This document shows positions 32,077 to 44,462 of a DNA stretch of 64,000 nucleotides, in pieces. How positions within the stretch are numbered: position 1 is the stretch's first letter; every line of letters begins with the position of its first letter. Location of the stretch: assembly GCA_037349315.1 (NCBI GenBank), contig JBAIAC010000033.1, positions 28,166,001 to 28,230,000 on the forward strand, written 5' to 3'. Under the pieces are notes generated by a model. That model worked only from the letters and a program-made list of their open reading frames with translations. It had not been told where the DNA came from and did no database searches. The DNA comes from Chelydra serpentina. Taxonomy: Eukaryota; Chordata; Testudines; Chelydridae. The translations under genes and the position numbers were made by a program.

Positions 32077-35000
32077 TGACTGCGACTGAATTTCCAGGTC
32101 GAGTTAATGACCTTTTTTTAACATCTCTAGTAAGGTGACTGCAGCTGTTTCTCTCAGATATGGGCTTTGTCACAGTCATGTGGGTCTTTGTTTTCTCCAG
32201 ACTGGTTGCTTGCTGCATAGAGCTATCAAAGCTTCAGCTGTTCCCAATGTATCTGCCCACTTCTTGGCAGTATTGAGAGCAGGCAGCCTATTACACCAGC
32301 TCTTTGACAAATGCACTGGCTTCCTATTAGCAGACATTGAGCTGCTGGGATGGTCAAAATAACGGCCACTGAACATGAATGTCTGGAGGATCTGGATGTG
32401 GAGTGTTCTCAGTGGAAAGGCCTTTGGTTGTGGAATAAGTTTGCCTTGTTGGTGCCCACAGAGTTAGACAGAGGCAAAGTCTGTTGAAAGTCAGGGCCTG
32501 GCCCATCTTTCCTCAAAGATTTGTTGCTGCGGCTTGGGGACCCAGTTGCCCTTTGGGGGTGTGTGGACGGTGTTGTTTTATTACTGGGAAAGTCTCTTTT
32601 TTCTTTTCAACTTCCAAGCATCCCTGTGCTCATGAGCAACCCTACAAAATCAGACCATATGAGGTCCACCGCTCATGAGCAACCTAAAGTAACAAACCAG
32701 CATGTAAAATTCTCTGCAAACCAAAAGCTCGAGAATAACAAACCAGTATGCATTGTGTACTGTTCACGAGCAGCCCTACAATAACCTATCCGTGCATTTG
32801 TGCCATGAAGAAAGGAAAGTTTAGTGGGGAAACAGATTTCAGTTTCAGGCTTCCCAAAGACTTTCTAACAGGCGAGGAAACTATTGTTATTAGTAGTATT
32901 ATTAAATTCTAAAAGAATACCCGGACAGGATGTCTTTAAGATGAAAACCCCCAAGATAGCCTACTGCAAATGTTGCTTTTTCTTTGCCTTACAAAGCACA
33001 ATTCACCTTTAAACATTCAGGGCTGAGGTAGATTTAAAAAAAACCCCATGTCTAAATTGGATTTGCAAGGCACAATCCTATCCTAAACAAACAGGGCTGC
33101 CTGGAATCTTGCTTGCCCGACAGTTGGCATAACTTGTAGATTAGCTAACATTAACAACAATGCACTTCACAAAGGGAGAATAGACCAAACTTGGCCTTCA
33201 CCGTAGCTCCTTAAAACTGGAATGTTATCCAAGGAACACACTCCTGTCTGTTTAAGCTTCACATGGACTGGCTATTGCTAACACTAATCAAAGTCAAGGC
33301 ATTTGCAGACGGCAAATTGCTCGACTCCAGCACCACACCCTGCGCTGAGGACTAGAGGCAGGCTGCAAACTGAGCTCAGCTAGTAATTCCACTACAAATT
33401 GCAGAAAGTGTTAAAGCTCCAGGGAATTGATTTAATAGCTCCCTTCCATTCCTCCTTCGGTTTCTCAGAGTCTGGCTTGCAGGCAGCTGAGGATGGGGAA
33501 GGCATGGGCTATGCTTCACTTTAAAAATGTTTAATATTTAGTTAGCACTTGTCACTGGGAACTTTTTTTTTGAACGGTTCATACCTATAAACCCCTGTGC
33601 ACACGAGAGAGAGGCAGGCAATGAATGAATGGCTTTGATTTAACCTGCTTGGGCTCAAGGATACGGCAACCTGCACTAAACTGGCCAAGCATGCAGCATG
33701 AACAATAAACAAAGCCTCAGCCATTCAGTGTGGCATTTGGGTGACCACATGCAAACAGCAGAGAGCTCGGCCTTCTGGGTAAAAACGATGACCGTCTGCG
33801 AACTGATGCAGGGAGTGAAATATGGCTCAGTTTGAGACTCTTCTAAGCACATGCATTTTAATCCCACCCTCCCCCCACCTCAATAACAAATAAAATTGCT
33901 ACTTGGGCCTGCGTTTAAAGATTGAAACACCAAAAGAAAATGAGCGACATCTCTGTGCAGAGAAATGTACATAATGAATGAAAGAGGTTAACGTCTGAGT
34001 TTCAAACATCACCTAAAGCAGCATTCTGAAGGCAGGTTTTAGGAAGTGGAAAGTCCTTTAATCTGATACTTTAGCCCATGTTGCAACCCTAAACATATGG
34101 CAACAAAGCAAAGTGTGTATTTAAAGATTCTGATCAATCTTGTATGTGTTCCTTTCTCTTTTAATATTGGAGGGGGACTGCCAGAGAAAGAGCACGGTCT
34201 GTGTGAATGCCACCACATTGGATCAGGAAAAGAGAGATTGCCAGACCGCAAGAATACATTGCACTTATATAGTGCCCGCTCTAGGCCATTTCTTGGCAGA
34301 CAGGGCAACAGTTTGAGCTCAGATTTTCGTTTTCCACTTACAAAAATGCCTGCACCCATGTTTTGTGCATGTAAACAATTGTGTTTGTACACCAATTAGA
34401 CAGTACTGATTTGCCCACACAGGTTGTGCATGCATGATGCATGCAGGCCTGTTTGCGGGTACATTTAGTCATATGTGCAAAAGTGACATGCAACATCAGA
34501 GGCATTTAAACTTCAGTCTATACTGAGTAATGGACAAGAGCACAACTAGCATGTTATGCCTGTTGTAGTTCACGTGTTTGGATGGTCTGGTACTCAATGA
34601 ACGACAGTATCTCTGTACTTTCCTGCAACACACTCAGCCTAGTAGGTAGAATATTTCTAAAGCTAGATTTGGTACCATGCAGAGAGGCCCTGTAGACCAT
34701 AGGGACTAAAGATTTGTTTCCATTTCAAGTGAATAGCAAACCCTGTTTGGCCTCAGCACATGTTCAGACTGCATCTTTCTACCTATGTGTATGAATCATG
34801 CAAGGTATGAAGTATTTTTGGTCTCTGTTGTATTGGTCAGGTATCCGATGCTAGGTGTCACAGTGCCCTCTAAAGGAGATGCTTTGAATTGAACATAAGC
34901 TGAGAAAGGTCAACAGCCAAACTCTGCAAACAAAATTTGCCCCCTGTAGCTTATGAGGTTATTAGAAGTAAATAACAGAAAGTTAATTCAGCCAAAGCTG

Positions 35001-35294
35001 GGACACCCTTAAAAACCGTTCATTCACTGTAAGACTCACTTGTCTGTGTGAGGCTTTCTAAGTCCTCCATGCCCCCGAACTGTTCTGTCATACCAGCTGA
35101 GGGATTGAGTGCCTTGGCTATGTCCAACAGGTAATGTGTCCAGAAATGCGGGGGAGGTATTTGTGGAGGAAGACTGTTCAGTAGGAGAATATAAGGGGAA
35201 ACCTCCATTGTACACAGCCAGGGCTGTAGTAAAGGGGGAGTCAGGTGTGCTGAGACCACTCCCTTGCATGCTGACCAGTATCATTTCTTTGTGC
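32077..35294. other. Unassigned, largely repeat-free sequence, 3.2 kb
   Basis: No gene recognised. Two related blocks at about 32627-32650 and 32673-32700 share CTCATGAGCAACCT, a local duplication. A palindromic TGCATGCATGATGCATGCA lies near 34428-34446. TTGCACTTATATAGTGCC near 34258 resembles an L2/MIR tail seed. Frames of up to 118 codons (34039-34395, minus) show no domain and overlap an equally open plus-strand frame. Confidence 0.45.
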
Positions 35295-35475
35295 TCCACC
35301 CATCTGCCTGTAGCCATCTGTCATCTCTTGTCTTATACTTAGATTGTGAGCTCTTTGGGGCAAGGATCATGTGTATGTTCTATGTTGGTACAGCACCTTG
35401 CACAATGGGGTTCTGGTCCACAACTGGGCATCTGAGGTGCTACCACAACACAAATACATAATAATAATTAATACA
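35295..35475 (+). mobile_element. L2-like LINE/SINE 3' tail
   Basis: TCTTGTCTTATACTTAGATT then GTGAGCTCTTTGGGGCAAGG, then CAGCACCTTGCACAATGGGG and TGCTACCACAACACAAATAC, ending in an AATAATAATTAATA simple repeat. Same family as 14850-14991, better preserved. Confidence 0.75.
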
Positions 35476-36039
35476 TTCTAATTCCTAAGGGGGTCAGATG
35501 CTCACTGCTGGGGTCCCAGTCACCATGAAGTAGCTTGGGCACAAAAATCAGGTTCCACGGTATCATGAGTAGTAAACATCATGCTAGCTTTTCAACGTGT
35601 CCCTGGTGGGGATGGGCAGTGCGGACACTGGGGCTCCCTGCAGCAGCATTGACCACCAGCCTCAGTTAATAATACATTAGAAGTTGCTCCTGTAATATCT
35701 GTTCAAGACACCAAGCGAGGGAGTTCTGCAGAAAGGAGGAAGTCTAAACTTGGAAGCTTCTGGTTTCAAACTGGATATTCAGACACTAATAGCAAAACTT
35801 CCTATTGTGGATCACAGTCTCTTCTAGACCTGGCATCCACTGCTAGTTCCACGGACTTTTCTGCCAGTTATCTGCTGGCACAAATAACAAATATTCAGGA
35901 CTATACGTTAATGCAAATTCAGGCAACCTCTGACAAGATCCAAAACCATCAGTGTGTTATAGACGTCTCTCCAGAAATGCAGCTTCCTCTGGGGCCAGCC
36001 CCAACTTTGAACATGCTTTACAACAGCGTGTGTGGGTAT

Positions 36040-36294
36040 TTTAGGTCTGCGTTTGTACAAAGGTGGCACACGAGCCGATTTTTGATAGAACGCGGCGGCG
36101 GGCTGAGCAGCTCAGCCCACCACCGCTCTGGGATTCCAGCTGCTGGTCCCTTGCCAGCCAGGGTCCCGCCCCCAGCCCCACTCAGCGCCCACTGCTGGCC
36201 TGGGTTAAAATGTATTACTGGCACGCGAAGCCTTAAATTAGAGTGAATAAATGAAGACTCAGCACACCATTTCTGAAAGGTTGCCGGACCCCTG
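36040..36294. mobile_element. hAT-type element, right end preserved
   Basis: The right end reads TTTCTGAAAGGTTGCCGGACCCCTG (as TTTCTGAAAGG plus TTGCCGGACCCCTG), the complement of a CAGGGGTCGGCAACC terminus. Preceding sequence has GCACGCGAAGCCTTAAATTA and GAATAAATGAAGACTC motifs typical of the family. The left end cannot be located, so the start is approximate. The fragment at 49575 opens with CAGGCATCGGCAAC, the left terminus of the same family. Confidence 0.65.
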
Positions 36295-36592
36295 ATCTAG
36301 CACAATGTGTCCTGCTCCATGACTGTAGTTCCAAGGCATGACTGCAATACAAATGATCAATAATAACAGAGGAAAGTTTGTTCAATGGCACCTGAGGAAA
36401 AGGTATTCTCACACACAAAAAAAGCCAACTGATCTTTATGTCTGTGCTACATGATGAGATCTTGGTTTTAAGGTCTCCCTGGAAAGGCCCATAGAAAAGT
36501 CCATTAATTACTAGTCAGAGCACTCTTTCTTGGCTCACTCTTTTAAAGATGCGCATTCTTGACTTTGCATGTGCCTGAGATACATGATTATA

Positions 36593-36884
36593 CGGTTGCC
36601 AACATTGTATTTAAAAAATAAAGGACTGTTTTCCTAGCACCTCTGCCCACCTCTCCTTTCAATATTATTATTACTATCATTATAATAATTATTATATTTT
36701 TATTATATTTATTATATATTATTATTATTATTATAACAACAATAATACATTAATAAACAGTATTCACCGACATTCGCCAGGGGTCTTTCTTTCTGCTTCT
36801 TGCAGCACTCAGTAACTCCCGATGTTGTACGGAGGTGAAAAAGTAAGGGACGTCCCTTGTAATAAGGGACTGTTGGCAACTCTC
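36593..36884. mobile_element. Candidate TIR element, GGTTGCCAAC ends
   Basis: CGGTTGCCAAC (36593) pairs with GTTGGCAACTC (near 36874-36884). Next to the ends are matching AAATAAAGGAC (left) and GTCCCTTGTAATAAGGGAC (right) blocks. The centre is a long TTA/ATT simple repeat. No clear target duplication. Confidence 0.45.
36661..36760. repeat. (TTA/ATT)n microsatellite
   Basis: About 100 bp of imperfect TTA, ATA and ATT units, interrupted near 36738 by ACAACAATAAT. Confidence 0.9.
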
Positions 36885-38398
36885 GATGAACATTCCTGCC
36901 AATAAACTCATTTGCAAGCATATTTTAAGACAGCAAAAACAAAGTGTCCTGAGTCCCATCAAACAAATGGATTTCAAAATGTGAATGAGTTTTCTTGGGA
37001 ATTTCTTTGCAATATGCTTTCAGCTCCAATTGTGGAAATGATTATTTCTTCTTAAACCAGAAAGCAGGTAACGTGCTGATAACTTCTGGACCCTACAAAC
37101 CACCGAAGCATGTCATTCTTTAGTTCCACTTATTAATGATGTAATTCCCAGAGTACTTGCATGAGACGGGATGGATAATTTAAAGTGACAGTGTAAATTA
37201 GATTTAGTCCCAAATGTAGGTGATGTTTAAATAATAATTAATAAAACAAGGTTTACAAAAATCTCCTACGAATAGAAATGTTTTCCTAAATTAAAAACAT
37301 ATATCCAATTATTTATTTTTATGTTGTTTGTTTTGTTTTGAGAATCTCAAACTCAGCAGCATGTTATTATGAGTATCAGAAAGAGAAACTGACTATAAAC
37401 AAAAGAGAAATTGACCAGTGTAGTTTCACTGTCCACTCTGAGTGAAGCACAAAAACAAACAAACAAATCCTAAAAATGCAACATAAATTAGATTCAGTCC
37501 ACTTCTTTCCATTTTAATAATCTGAAGCCTCACAGGTAACACAAGCAAGGAAGGTGAAACCTATGATTTTCATCTTCACATTATTCCTTTGGAGCACTGC
37601 CAGTTTCTGTTGTTCTGGTACACAAATTTACAAACTATTGCTTCCTAACCTCCCTAATATTACATGGCAAGTTTTATGACACTCTGCTAGCCATAATCCT
37701 CCCACTTTAGTCTGCCATAATAATGCTAATTATTTCTGTATGTAAATAAACTATTGTTGACAGAACTCTTTCGGCAAGTCACATGTGACTCATGGAGACA
37801 GAGGTTTTAAAAAAGATTTAGCCATAACCAGAGATTACATATGTCCTATGCTAGCAGGCAGTTCTCTCTTTCTCTCTCGTTTTTCCTTTTTTTTTTTTTG
37901 GAACAGGAAATTTGCGTATGCCTGTGTAGCAAGGCTATAATGTGACAATTTGTCTCAGAGTGAAACCGGGATTTATGGTACTTAGCAGAGACCACAGAGG
38001 TAAATTGAACCACAAGCTGCATTTTCAAATGTCTCTCTTTTGCTTGGGTGAATGTGCATTCATTGCTTTTTGGAGACAAACGTGGCTGGAGAATCAGTCC
38101 CAATGAAGTTACGTGTGAGGATATGCAGACCCGTTTAATTCAGTGACAAAACCCCAACTTTTTGCCCAGTTTAGCAGGAACAGGATTGGGCCCTAAATGT
38201 CTAGCCAACTGGCTTCCATGCAAAGCTACCACTATTAATATATGCTTGAAAAAAAGGTATTTTTATCAGCTGTCAATCTGTCCAGTGTACATTTCTGGAA
38301 ATCACAGCATTCCACACTAATCTCAAATAAATGCCACAAGACATCCAGGCAGAAGAGGTACAATGATGATCTAGCCCCATACTATTCATTCCTCTGTT
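36885..38398. other. Unassigned AT-rich sequence, 1.5 kb
   Basis: No recognised gene or family. A CT-rich and poly-T tract lies at 37862-37900 and an ACAAACAAACAAA run near 37454. Confidence 0.5.
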
Positions 38399-38557
38399 TG
38401 ACAGAAGCTGGGAATGGGTGACAGGGGATGGATCACTTGATGATTACCTGTTTTGTTCATTCCCTCTGGGGAACCTGGCATTGGCCGCTGTTGGAAGACA
38501 GGATACTGGGCCAGATGGACCTTTGGTCTGACCCAGCATGGCCGTTCTTCTGTTCTC
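38399..38557 (+). mobile_element. CR1-like LINE 3' tail
   Basis: TGACAGAAGCTGGGAATGGG begins the segment, then CATTGGCCGCTGTTGGAAGA and TTTGGTCTGACCCAGCATGG, ending CCGTTCTTCTGTTCT. It contains only 3' untranslated sequence of the family at 7067-8148. Confidence 0.85.
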
Positions 38558-38616
38558 TTTTGGGGATCTTATTCTGCAACCTTTACTGACACAAGAGTAC
38601 TCCTAACTCAGCTAAG

Positions 38617-38859
38617 TTGATTATCTTGATTATCACTTCAAAAGTTTTTTCCCCCTGCTGATAATAGTTCCTCTTAATTAATTAGCCTCTTACAGTTGGT
38701 ATGTGTACTTCCACCTCTTCATGTTTCTCTGTATGTATAAATATCTTCTTACTGTATGTTCCGTTCTATGCATCCGATGAAGTGGACTGTAGCCCACGAA
38801 AGCTTACGCTGAAATAAATTTGTTAGTCGCTAAGGTGCCACAAGTACTCCTGTTCTTTC
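38617..38859 (+). repeat. Abundant dispersed repeat (CCCACGAAAGCTTACGCT type)
   Basis: In order: CTGCTGATAATAGTTCCTC, TTAATTAATTAGCCTCTTA, CACCTCTTCATGTTTCTCTG, GCATCCGATGAAGTGGACTG, AGCCCACGAAAGCTTACGCT and TGCCACAAGTACTCCTGTTC. I recognise this as a very abundant repeat of turtle and other vertebrate genomes. I believe it derives from a retroelement of Penelope type but cannot show that here. The usual continuation (a CAGACTAACACGGCT-like end) is missing. Confidence 0.7.
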
Positions 38860-38877
38860 AACTAAGTAGGTTTATTA

Positions 38878-38965
38878 AAGTAAATGGGATCTCTGAAGTC
38901 AATAGGGCTACTCACATGAATGAAAATTACTGATGTAAGTAAGGGTTGTGGGATTAGACCCACGT
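38878..38965. repeat. Short palindromic dispersed repeat fragment
   Basis: AGTCAATAGGGCTACTCACATG then AATTACTGATGTAAGTAAGG and GGGATTAGACCCACG resemble the ...AGTCAATGGGACTACTCACATG... family of sauropsid palindromic repeats related to the one at 21891. Confidence 0.45.
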
Positions 38966-39667
38966 TTCAAATAACCTCATCTCTAGACACCTTCTCCTTG
39001 GGCGGTTGTTCTCTTGCATAACTGTGGAATCACAACTCAGACCCGCTCAGCCAATCAGACTGCATGGCATTGCATACATAAGAATTGAGGCCCACATCTT
39101 TAGGCTTCCATTCAATGGAAGTTAGGAGCCTAAAATGCCTTTGTGGATCTGAGCCTAAGTGTCCTCATGGTATGGCGAGAAGAGGGTTAATGAGAGCCTG
39201 TGGATCCAGTTGACCCCTGCAGCAGATGGCATGGAGAGGAGGAGACCTAGCCCAGTTCAGGGCTGACCAGGAAGGAGAGCAGCCAAGAGACTGAGCTAGC
39301 TAGCTGGTCAGGTGAGCCTTCTGGTGGAAGGGCTGACCAGACCCTGGGACACCGATCAAAGTCCTGGTTATTTGAAAATAGGCCTTGAATATAAGGGGGA
39401 GGTCCTGCTGAAGCTTGCAAGATGATCCTGTTTTCAGTTGTGATTTCGTTTGTCCTTTTTGTTGAGACTTTAATCTCACAGAAGGGGTGGGACTCAGCTA
39501 TTCTTTGGCTGGAAGGCTAAAGCACTGCTATATTGGACCCTGGGAGAAAGAGCAGCCAATGAGTGGAGACTCCATGATTGAGTGAGCTGTTCCCTGGTGG
39601 GCCTTGAAGGGGTGTTGTAGAAGCAAACCCGATCACAGCCCTGATAAGTACAGCATCCCTTTGCTTG
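38966..39667. other. Unassigned sequence, 0.7 kb
   Basis: 39170-39610 has a purine-rich texture (GGCATGGAGAGGAGGAGACC, TATATTGGACCCTGGGAG) comparable with 18600-19200; an old LTR or other repeat is possible, but no ends can be read. Confidence 0.4.
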
Positions 39668-39752
39668 GAAAAATTTGGGGCTTTGTCTTAAATAGACGCC
39701 TATTACCCTCTACCCCATCCCGATTTTTCACGCTTGCTATCTGGTCACCCTA
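39668..39752. mobile_element. Short hAT-type MITE, TAGGGTGACC family (copy 3, left end missing)
   Basis: From TTTGGGGCTTTGTCTTAAAT to the right end CTATCTGGTCACCCTA it follows the other copies (CCCCATCCCGATTTTTCACG near 39712). The left 40 bp, including the terminus, are replaced by unrelated sequence, so no target duplication can be read. Confidence 0.82.
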
Positions 39753-40469
39753 CTGGGAACTTTCTACAGTCTGCCACCTGCTGGAGATGTAGCCATTCAA
39801 ACACCACGCTATCACTGATCCTTTGGTGTCCTGCCACATGAATGCCCTGCTCTGGACAATGTGTGTACACACATCTCAGAAGCCCTAAATTACTCCTGTC
39901 TGTTACATGCTCCCTCCTTGATCTTGGTAGTGCTAGTTCGAATCCACCTTTCCTTTAAGAATGCAGTCTCAGTTCCTACCTTACACTACAGATTTGTATG
40001 TAGACATTGAAAAAGATCCATATCTCCCCCTAGCTCAGATTGGAAATTGGATTTAGCGTCTACCCTCATAATGGAAAGAAATTGCCCTTGTAGAAGAGAT
40101 AGCTTGGACCTATTCCTACAGGAGATGTTGCAAGATATTGCCACACTATAAAAGGCCCTTTATTATCACATTTTATTGTAGATCCTCACATCTCAAGCTA
40201 ATAGGCATGCATCCTCTTGAGATACCCACTTTGTATCCCAGCCTGTCTCTCATCTCATTTGCTTCCTCTTCCATGTCTCTATTAACATCTTCCTCTTCCT
40301 TATTTCTTATTTTCCTCCCTTTTCAGTTTCTCTCCTACAATCAGACTCTTACTTTCTTTAGCTCCCTCGCCCTAAGCAGTGACAATCACCTTTGATCAGA
40401 CTGAAACTTTGAATGTTTCCCTTTTGAAGTTTCCTATCTGTTGTTGCCTGGAGAATTGCCTGTATAGAC
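39753..40469. other. Unassigned sequence, 0.7 kb
   Basis: It contains a pyrimidine-rich stretch at 40230-40370 (CTCATCTCATTTGCTTCCTC and following). The 85-codon Ser/Leu-rich frame here is a consequence of that composition. Confidence 0.5.
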
Positions 40470-40746
40470 TTCCGTATCACCAACCAGATATTCAAATCAT
40501 GAGTCAGGCCCCCCAAAATTATGAGATTTTTTAAAAATCATGATTTTAAGCAAAAAATGTATTTTTGGGACGGGGGGAGGAATTTTTTGCCTTCTTGTGT
40601 TTTAAGCAGTTTCAAAGCTAACCTTTGTTTTGTAAATGAAAGCTGAGATTCTCCCATAATCACATGACTCCAGGAGATGGGGCTTTGAGGAGAACATCAA
40701 ATATCAGGAGACCGATGATAAAATAGCAAGAACTGTCAACAGTGAC
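40470..40746. mobile_element. Dispersed element with ATCATGATTT motifs
   Basis: TCAAATCATGAGTCAGGC then TTATGAGATTTTTTAAAAATC, ATGATTTTAAGC, and CACATGACTCCAGGAGATGG then ACATCAAATATCAGGAGACC. I know this arrangement from sauropsid repeats ending in GTTGGCAACACTG; here the right end reads GAACTGTCAACAGTG. The left end is worn (ATCACCAACCAGAT). Boundaries approximate. Confidence 0.5.
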
Positions 40747-43700
40747 TGATGCTGTCCTAGCTGCTCTTTCTCTGACTTTGTCTTTTGTTGTATCATTATA
40801 GGGAAGAAACAAACAAGCAAATAACCTGAAACCACTGAGATTTAAAGAAGAGGGAAAAAATGAACAATCATGGCTATGCCATTTGGAGCAACTCAACATA
40901 ACTGGTGTGTGAGAGGCACAGGGTGTAGGAAAGGAGCTGGGGGTAAAGTGAGGCTTGAGTTATGCTTTTAAATGTGGATTTAGGGCTGCTGACAGGAGCT
41001 AGATTAACAGCGCTGGAGAGTGAAGTCTTCTGCTTATTCACAAAAAAGGCAAACCATGGGCAAAGGCAGTTCAGGGTTTTCTGCCAGTGGGATTGCAGCC
41101 CAAGTTCTTCTCCCCTTATATGGAGAGATCATCTATCAGGGCGAGAGAACAGTTTAGTCTGCATGGCTTGCTATCCCCCCTCCAGGCTGAGAGTGCCAAG
41201 AAGGCTGCCAGTTAAATGCCAGCGGAGGTGGTGATTTCTCTGTTATGGACACTTGTCTGCTGGGAATTGGACTGGACTGAGGTATGTCGGCAGAGCTGTG
41301 TGTGGGAAAGAGAGCAATGTGCAGTGTCGTAGGCTACTGCTCTTACCGTACAGAAACGGTCACATTAATCTGCTACCACAAGACTTTCTATTTGCCTTTG
41401 TCATTCACTTTGGCAGCTGTCCGCTTCTGTTTTGCACTGCATTCTCCAAAGGGTGTGTAACAAGGTATCATGGTTTCCTGAAAACTGAAATCCTGTGGTA
41501 CTCTCCAAGCGCTCAATCCAAAGAATGAAGTGTTGCCAATGCTGAGATTTTTGGGCTGCACAAAAGCCAATTTACATATTTGGCTATAGATAAGGGCCTT
41601 AAAAATAGGAAAGGGTGCTGGTTTGCCATGTATTTACTCTCATATTAAAAGGGAGCACGTTGTACACCAATACATTCCTGACAATGTCCAAAATGTAGGA
41701 CGGGGACTAAATTAGGGACATCCAGGTCAGAATATTGCAAATATCTTAAAAGGAAGTGGGATTCATTTTGTATAAATTGAAGTTGGGCTCAAACTGGACC
41801 CTAACCTTAGCAAATGTAGAAGAAAATCTGAATTCAGATCCTGATATGCACTTCACCGCTTAGGCCTGTATCAACATGGGCCTAGTTCAGAACCTGGAAT
41901 TTAAAATCCACCACCTTTGGGTGAAGTTTAGAGTCTGTTTCGAGACCAGTGCCGGTTTTGTGGCCCATTCCCATCTCCACTATAAATGACATTGCCTGCA
42001 GCCTCCGTTTCACATCCAGGCATTGCTGGTGTAAACGATTTGTGACAATGAAAGTGAAATGATAGCCGATTTGTGTGAAACGTGTGGGTGCAAAAGGAGC
42101 GCGTTCTTTGTAATGAATAGGTAACCTGACAAATTTCCCTTCCATTCGTTCTCTGAGCACTGGGCAATTTTCTCGTATTTGTACACGGAAATCACTGGAC
42201 TGAATTTTTCATGAAGTTTGATGGCTCGGTGGGATGTTTCTCACAAATAGAAACCTGCCATTAGAGCCGGGTTGCTTAGTTGCCATTGGTTACATGACCC
42301 ATGTTACTCGGCATACCTCTCGTCTTCTAGTGTCTGTGCCACACCTGGAGATTTATGAGTCTGTTACTGGGTGAGAATAAACGCTCATGCAGCAGAGGTA
42401 ATGGTTGTAGATCCCAAGGTTCTTGGCTGAATGCCTGTTGCCTCAAAACCTGGCCAGGGGTGTGATGTGAAAGGTGAATCATATCGGATTGTTTCTGTTC
42501 CCTGACTGGAGGAGTGCCAGGGGGTGGAAGAGGAACTTCTCACCACCAACTTTCATCCTGGGGGACAGGGATGCCTTTAGCCCCCAACTTAGGTGGCTGT
42601 GAATGGGAGGGAGGGCGCAGAGAGGATAATCTGAGCCTGCTTTGTGCAGCAGCACTTAATGGATTCCTTCCCGCCACTTCCCTGCTCCCCCTGCTCAGTT
42701 AATAGGTTCAGGCAGGCCCAAGACAACTGTGATTGTGGCCTCGGGGCAGCCAGGTCCGCTATGCCCCCCGTGCTGGGCAGACAGGAGGTTGCATATGTGA
42801 CTATCAGCAGCCTCCTCAGCTCTGGCTTGCCTGGTTCCCTCCCCTGCTGGCTCTGAGGGTCTCTGGCTGGGGGGGCCTGTCTGGGAGAGCAGCTTCTCCT
42901 CCCCTCCACCCCCCATCCCGCCTGAGGGGATAGGCACAAGTGTGGGTGGGGGTGTACCAATATGGAGGTGGATGGCACAAAGGCGCAGTAGGAATGGGGG
43001 TGAGATTGAAGGGCACAGTGTAAGTAGGCATAAAGAAGCAGCTGTGGTGAGGAGCAGGCAGAAAGTGGGGGACATGGGAGAAAGGGAGTGGCTATGGGGG
43101 TACAGATGTTAAGGATGATCTATGCATGGGGGGCAGCTATGAGGAGGATTTGGGGAGAAGGAAAAGAAGATGGCAGGAGTTTGGAGAGAGGAAAGGGACT
43201 GGGCGAGGGGCCGTTTGGGAAAGGGGTGAGGGGCTTGGGGTGAGCAGGAGAGAATGAGGCAAGTTTGGAAGAGGAGCTACTGGGGTTGGGGATTAGAGAC
43301 TGGGATTTGGGGTGAGAAGAATCTGGGGCGAGGGAGGTGACCTTGGGGCGGGGGGTTATGGGAAATGGGAGTATCTAGGCAGGTTTCACGCGGAAAGGAA
43401 AGCAGAGGCTAGTGGGTTGGAAACGCCACAGGCTGTGCAGGCTACTGCAGCTCAGGGAGGAAGCCAGTCCCAAGCCTGCGCTGCAGGAAGACCAGCAGGA
43501 GGAGGCCAAATTAAGTGTTGGGGTCTTGATTTTTATTTTTATCAGCCCGGAGGAAAGAACTCGTTTGTGAATCTCTGTTGGGTGTTATCGGAGAATGTTT
43601 CTCCCCACTGTCCCCCAGCCTTTTGGGCAAAATGACTGCCCTGCACTGTTTATGAAGAGAATTCTTGTGAGCACACTCATGAAAATCACTTTCCGCAAAG

Positions 43701-44357
43701 GCCACTATGTGAGCTTACCGTTTGCCTTCCGTGTGGGCAGCTCTACTGCACGTGAGTTTGCAGGGCATGAACAAAAAAGGGACATGGGCATAGCTAAGCC
43801 AATTCATTAAGCAATTCTAATGAATGTTTGCAGAAAGGCTTTGGCGGTGTCTGCCCAGCAATTTGAGGGATGTCTCACAAAATGTAGGTCATCTGGATAA
43901 TTAAGGGCCTGATTTGCAGGTGCAACCAGGCACTTAGCTGTCTACATGACGTGAATTTGTTAGCAAAAATAATTATGGCCACTGTTTAATAATCTGACCC
44001 AATGGATGCTAAAATAAAGAATAATATTTGCAGTGGTTATGGATTCCGCTGGCGTAGACTAAGAAGAGTGTGCGGAATAAAATCAAATGATATGGGAATG
44101 TAAGAATGCACCGTCGATGTGTGTAAGTTGCAGAGGGCTACTTGTGAACAGTTTACCGCAAGAGGCACCACCTGGAGCCACTTCACTCACTTCCTGCTGC
44201 GGCTGCATGTTGCTGTATCCAGTATAAAGTCAGGAGAGAACATCTTCTCCATGACAACATCCTGCCTTAGGCTCTAAAACGAGATAGCCCCCTGCTGGAG
44301 AAAACCGATCCCAGCATTCAAAGACCCAACACCTCTACTTAATAATCTGTTAACTTG
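40747..44357. other. Unassigned sequence, 3.6 kb, with a G-rich segment
   Basis: No gene recognised. 42900-43500 is strongly G-rich on the plus strand; frames of up to 129 codons on the minus strand at 42589-43075 are Pro/Ser-rich products of this and nearby composition. 41760-42200 is mixed sequence without recognised repeats. Confidence 0.45.
43325..43362 (+). other. Potential G-quadruplex motif
   Basis: G-runs at 43325-43328, 43332-43334, 43345-43348, 43350-43355 and 43360-43362 are separated by loops of 3, 10, 1 and 4 nt. At least four runs of three or more G meet the usual loose definition. Function is not implied. Confidence 0.5.
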
Positions 44358-44462
44358 CATTGTGGTAACAACTACAGATCCCAACCTTCTTGTGCTAGGC
44401 ACTGTACAAACTAATAACAAAGAGATGGTCCCTGCTCCGATGAGCTTCTGCTGTAGAGGCAA
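44358..44462 (-). mobile_element. L2-like LINE/SINE 3' tail, antisense
   Basis: ACTACAGATCCCAACCTTCTTG then TGCTAGGCACTGTACAAACT and GGTCCCTGCTCCGATGAGC is the complement of the tail at 14850 and 35295 (GAGCTCTTTGGGGCAGGGAC...GTGCCTAGCACA...). Confidence 0.65.
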
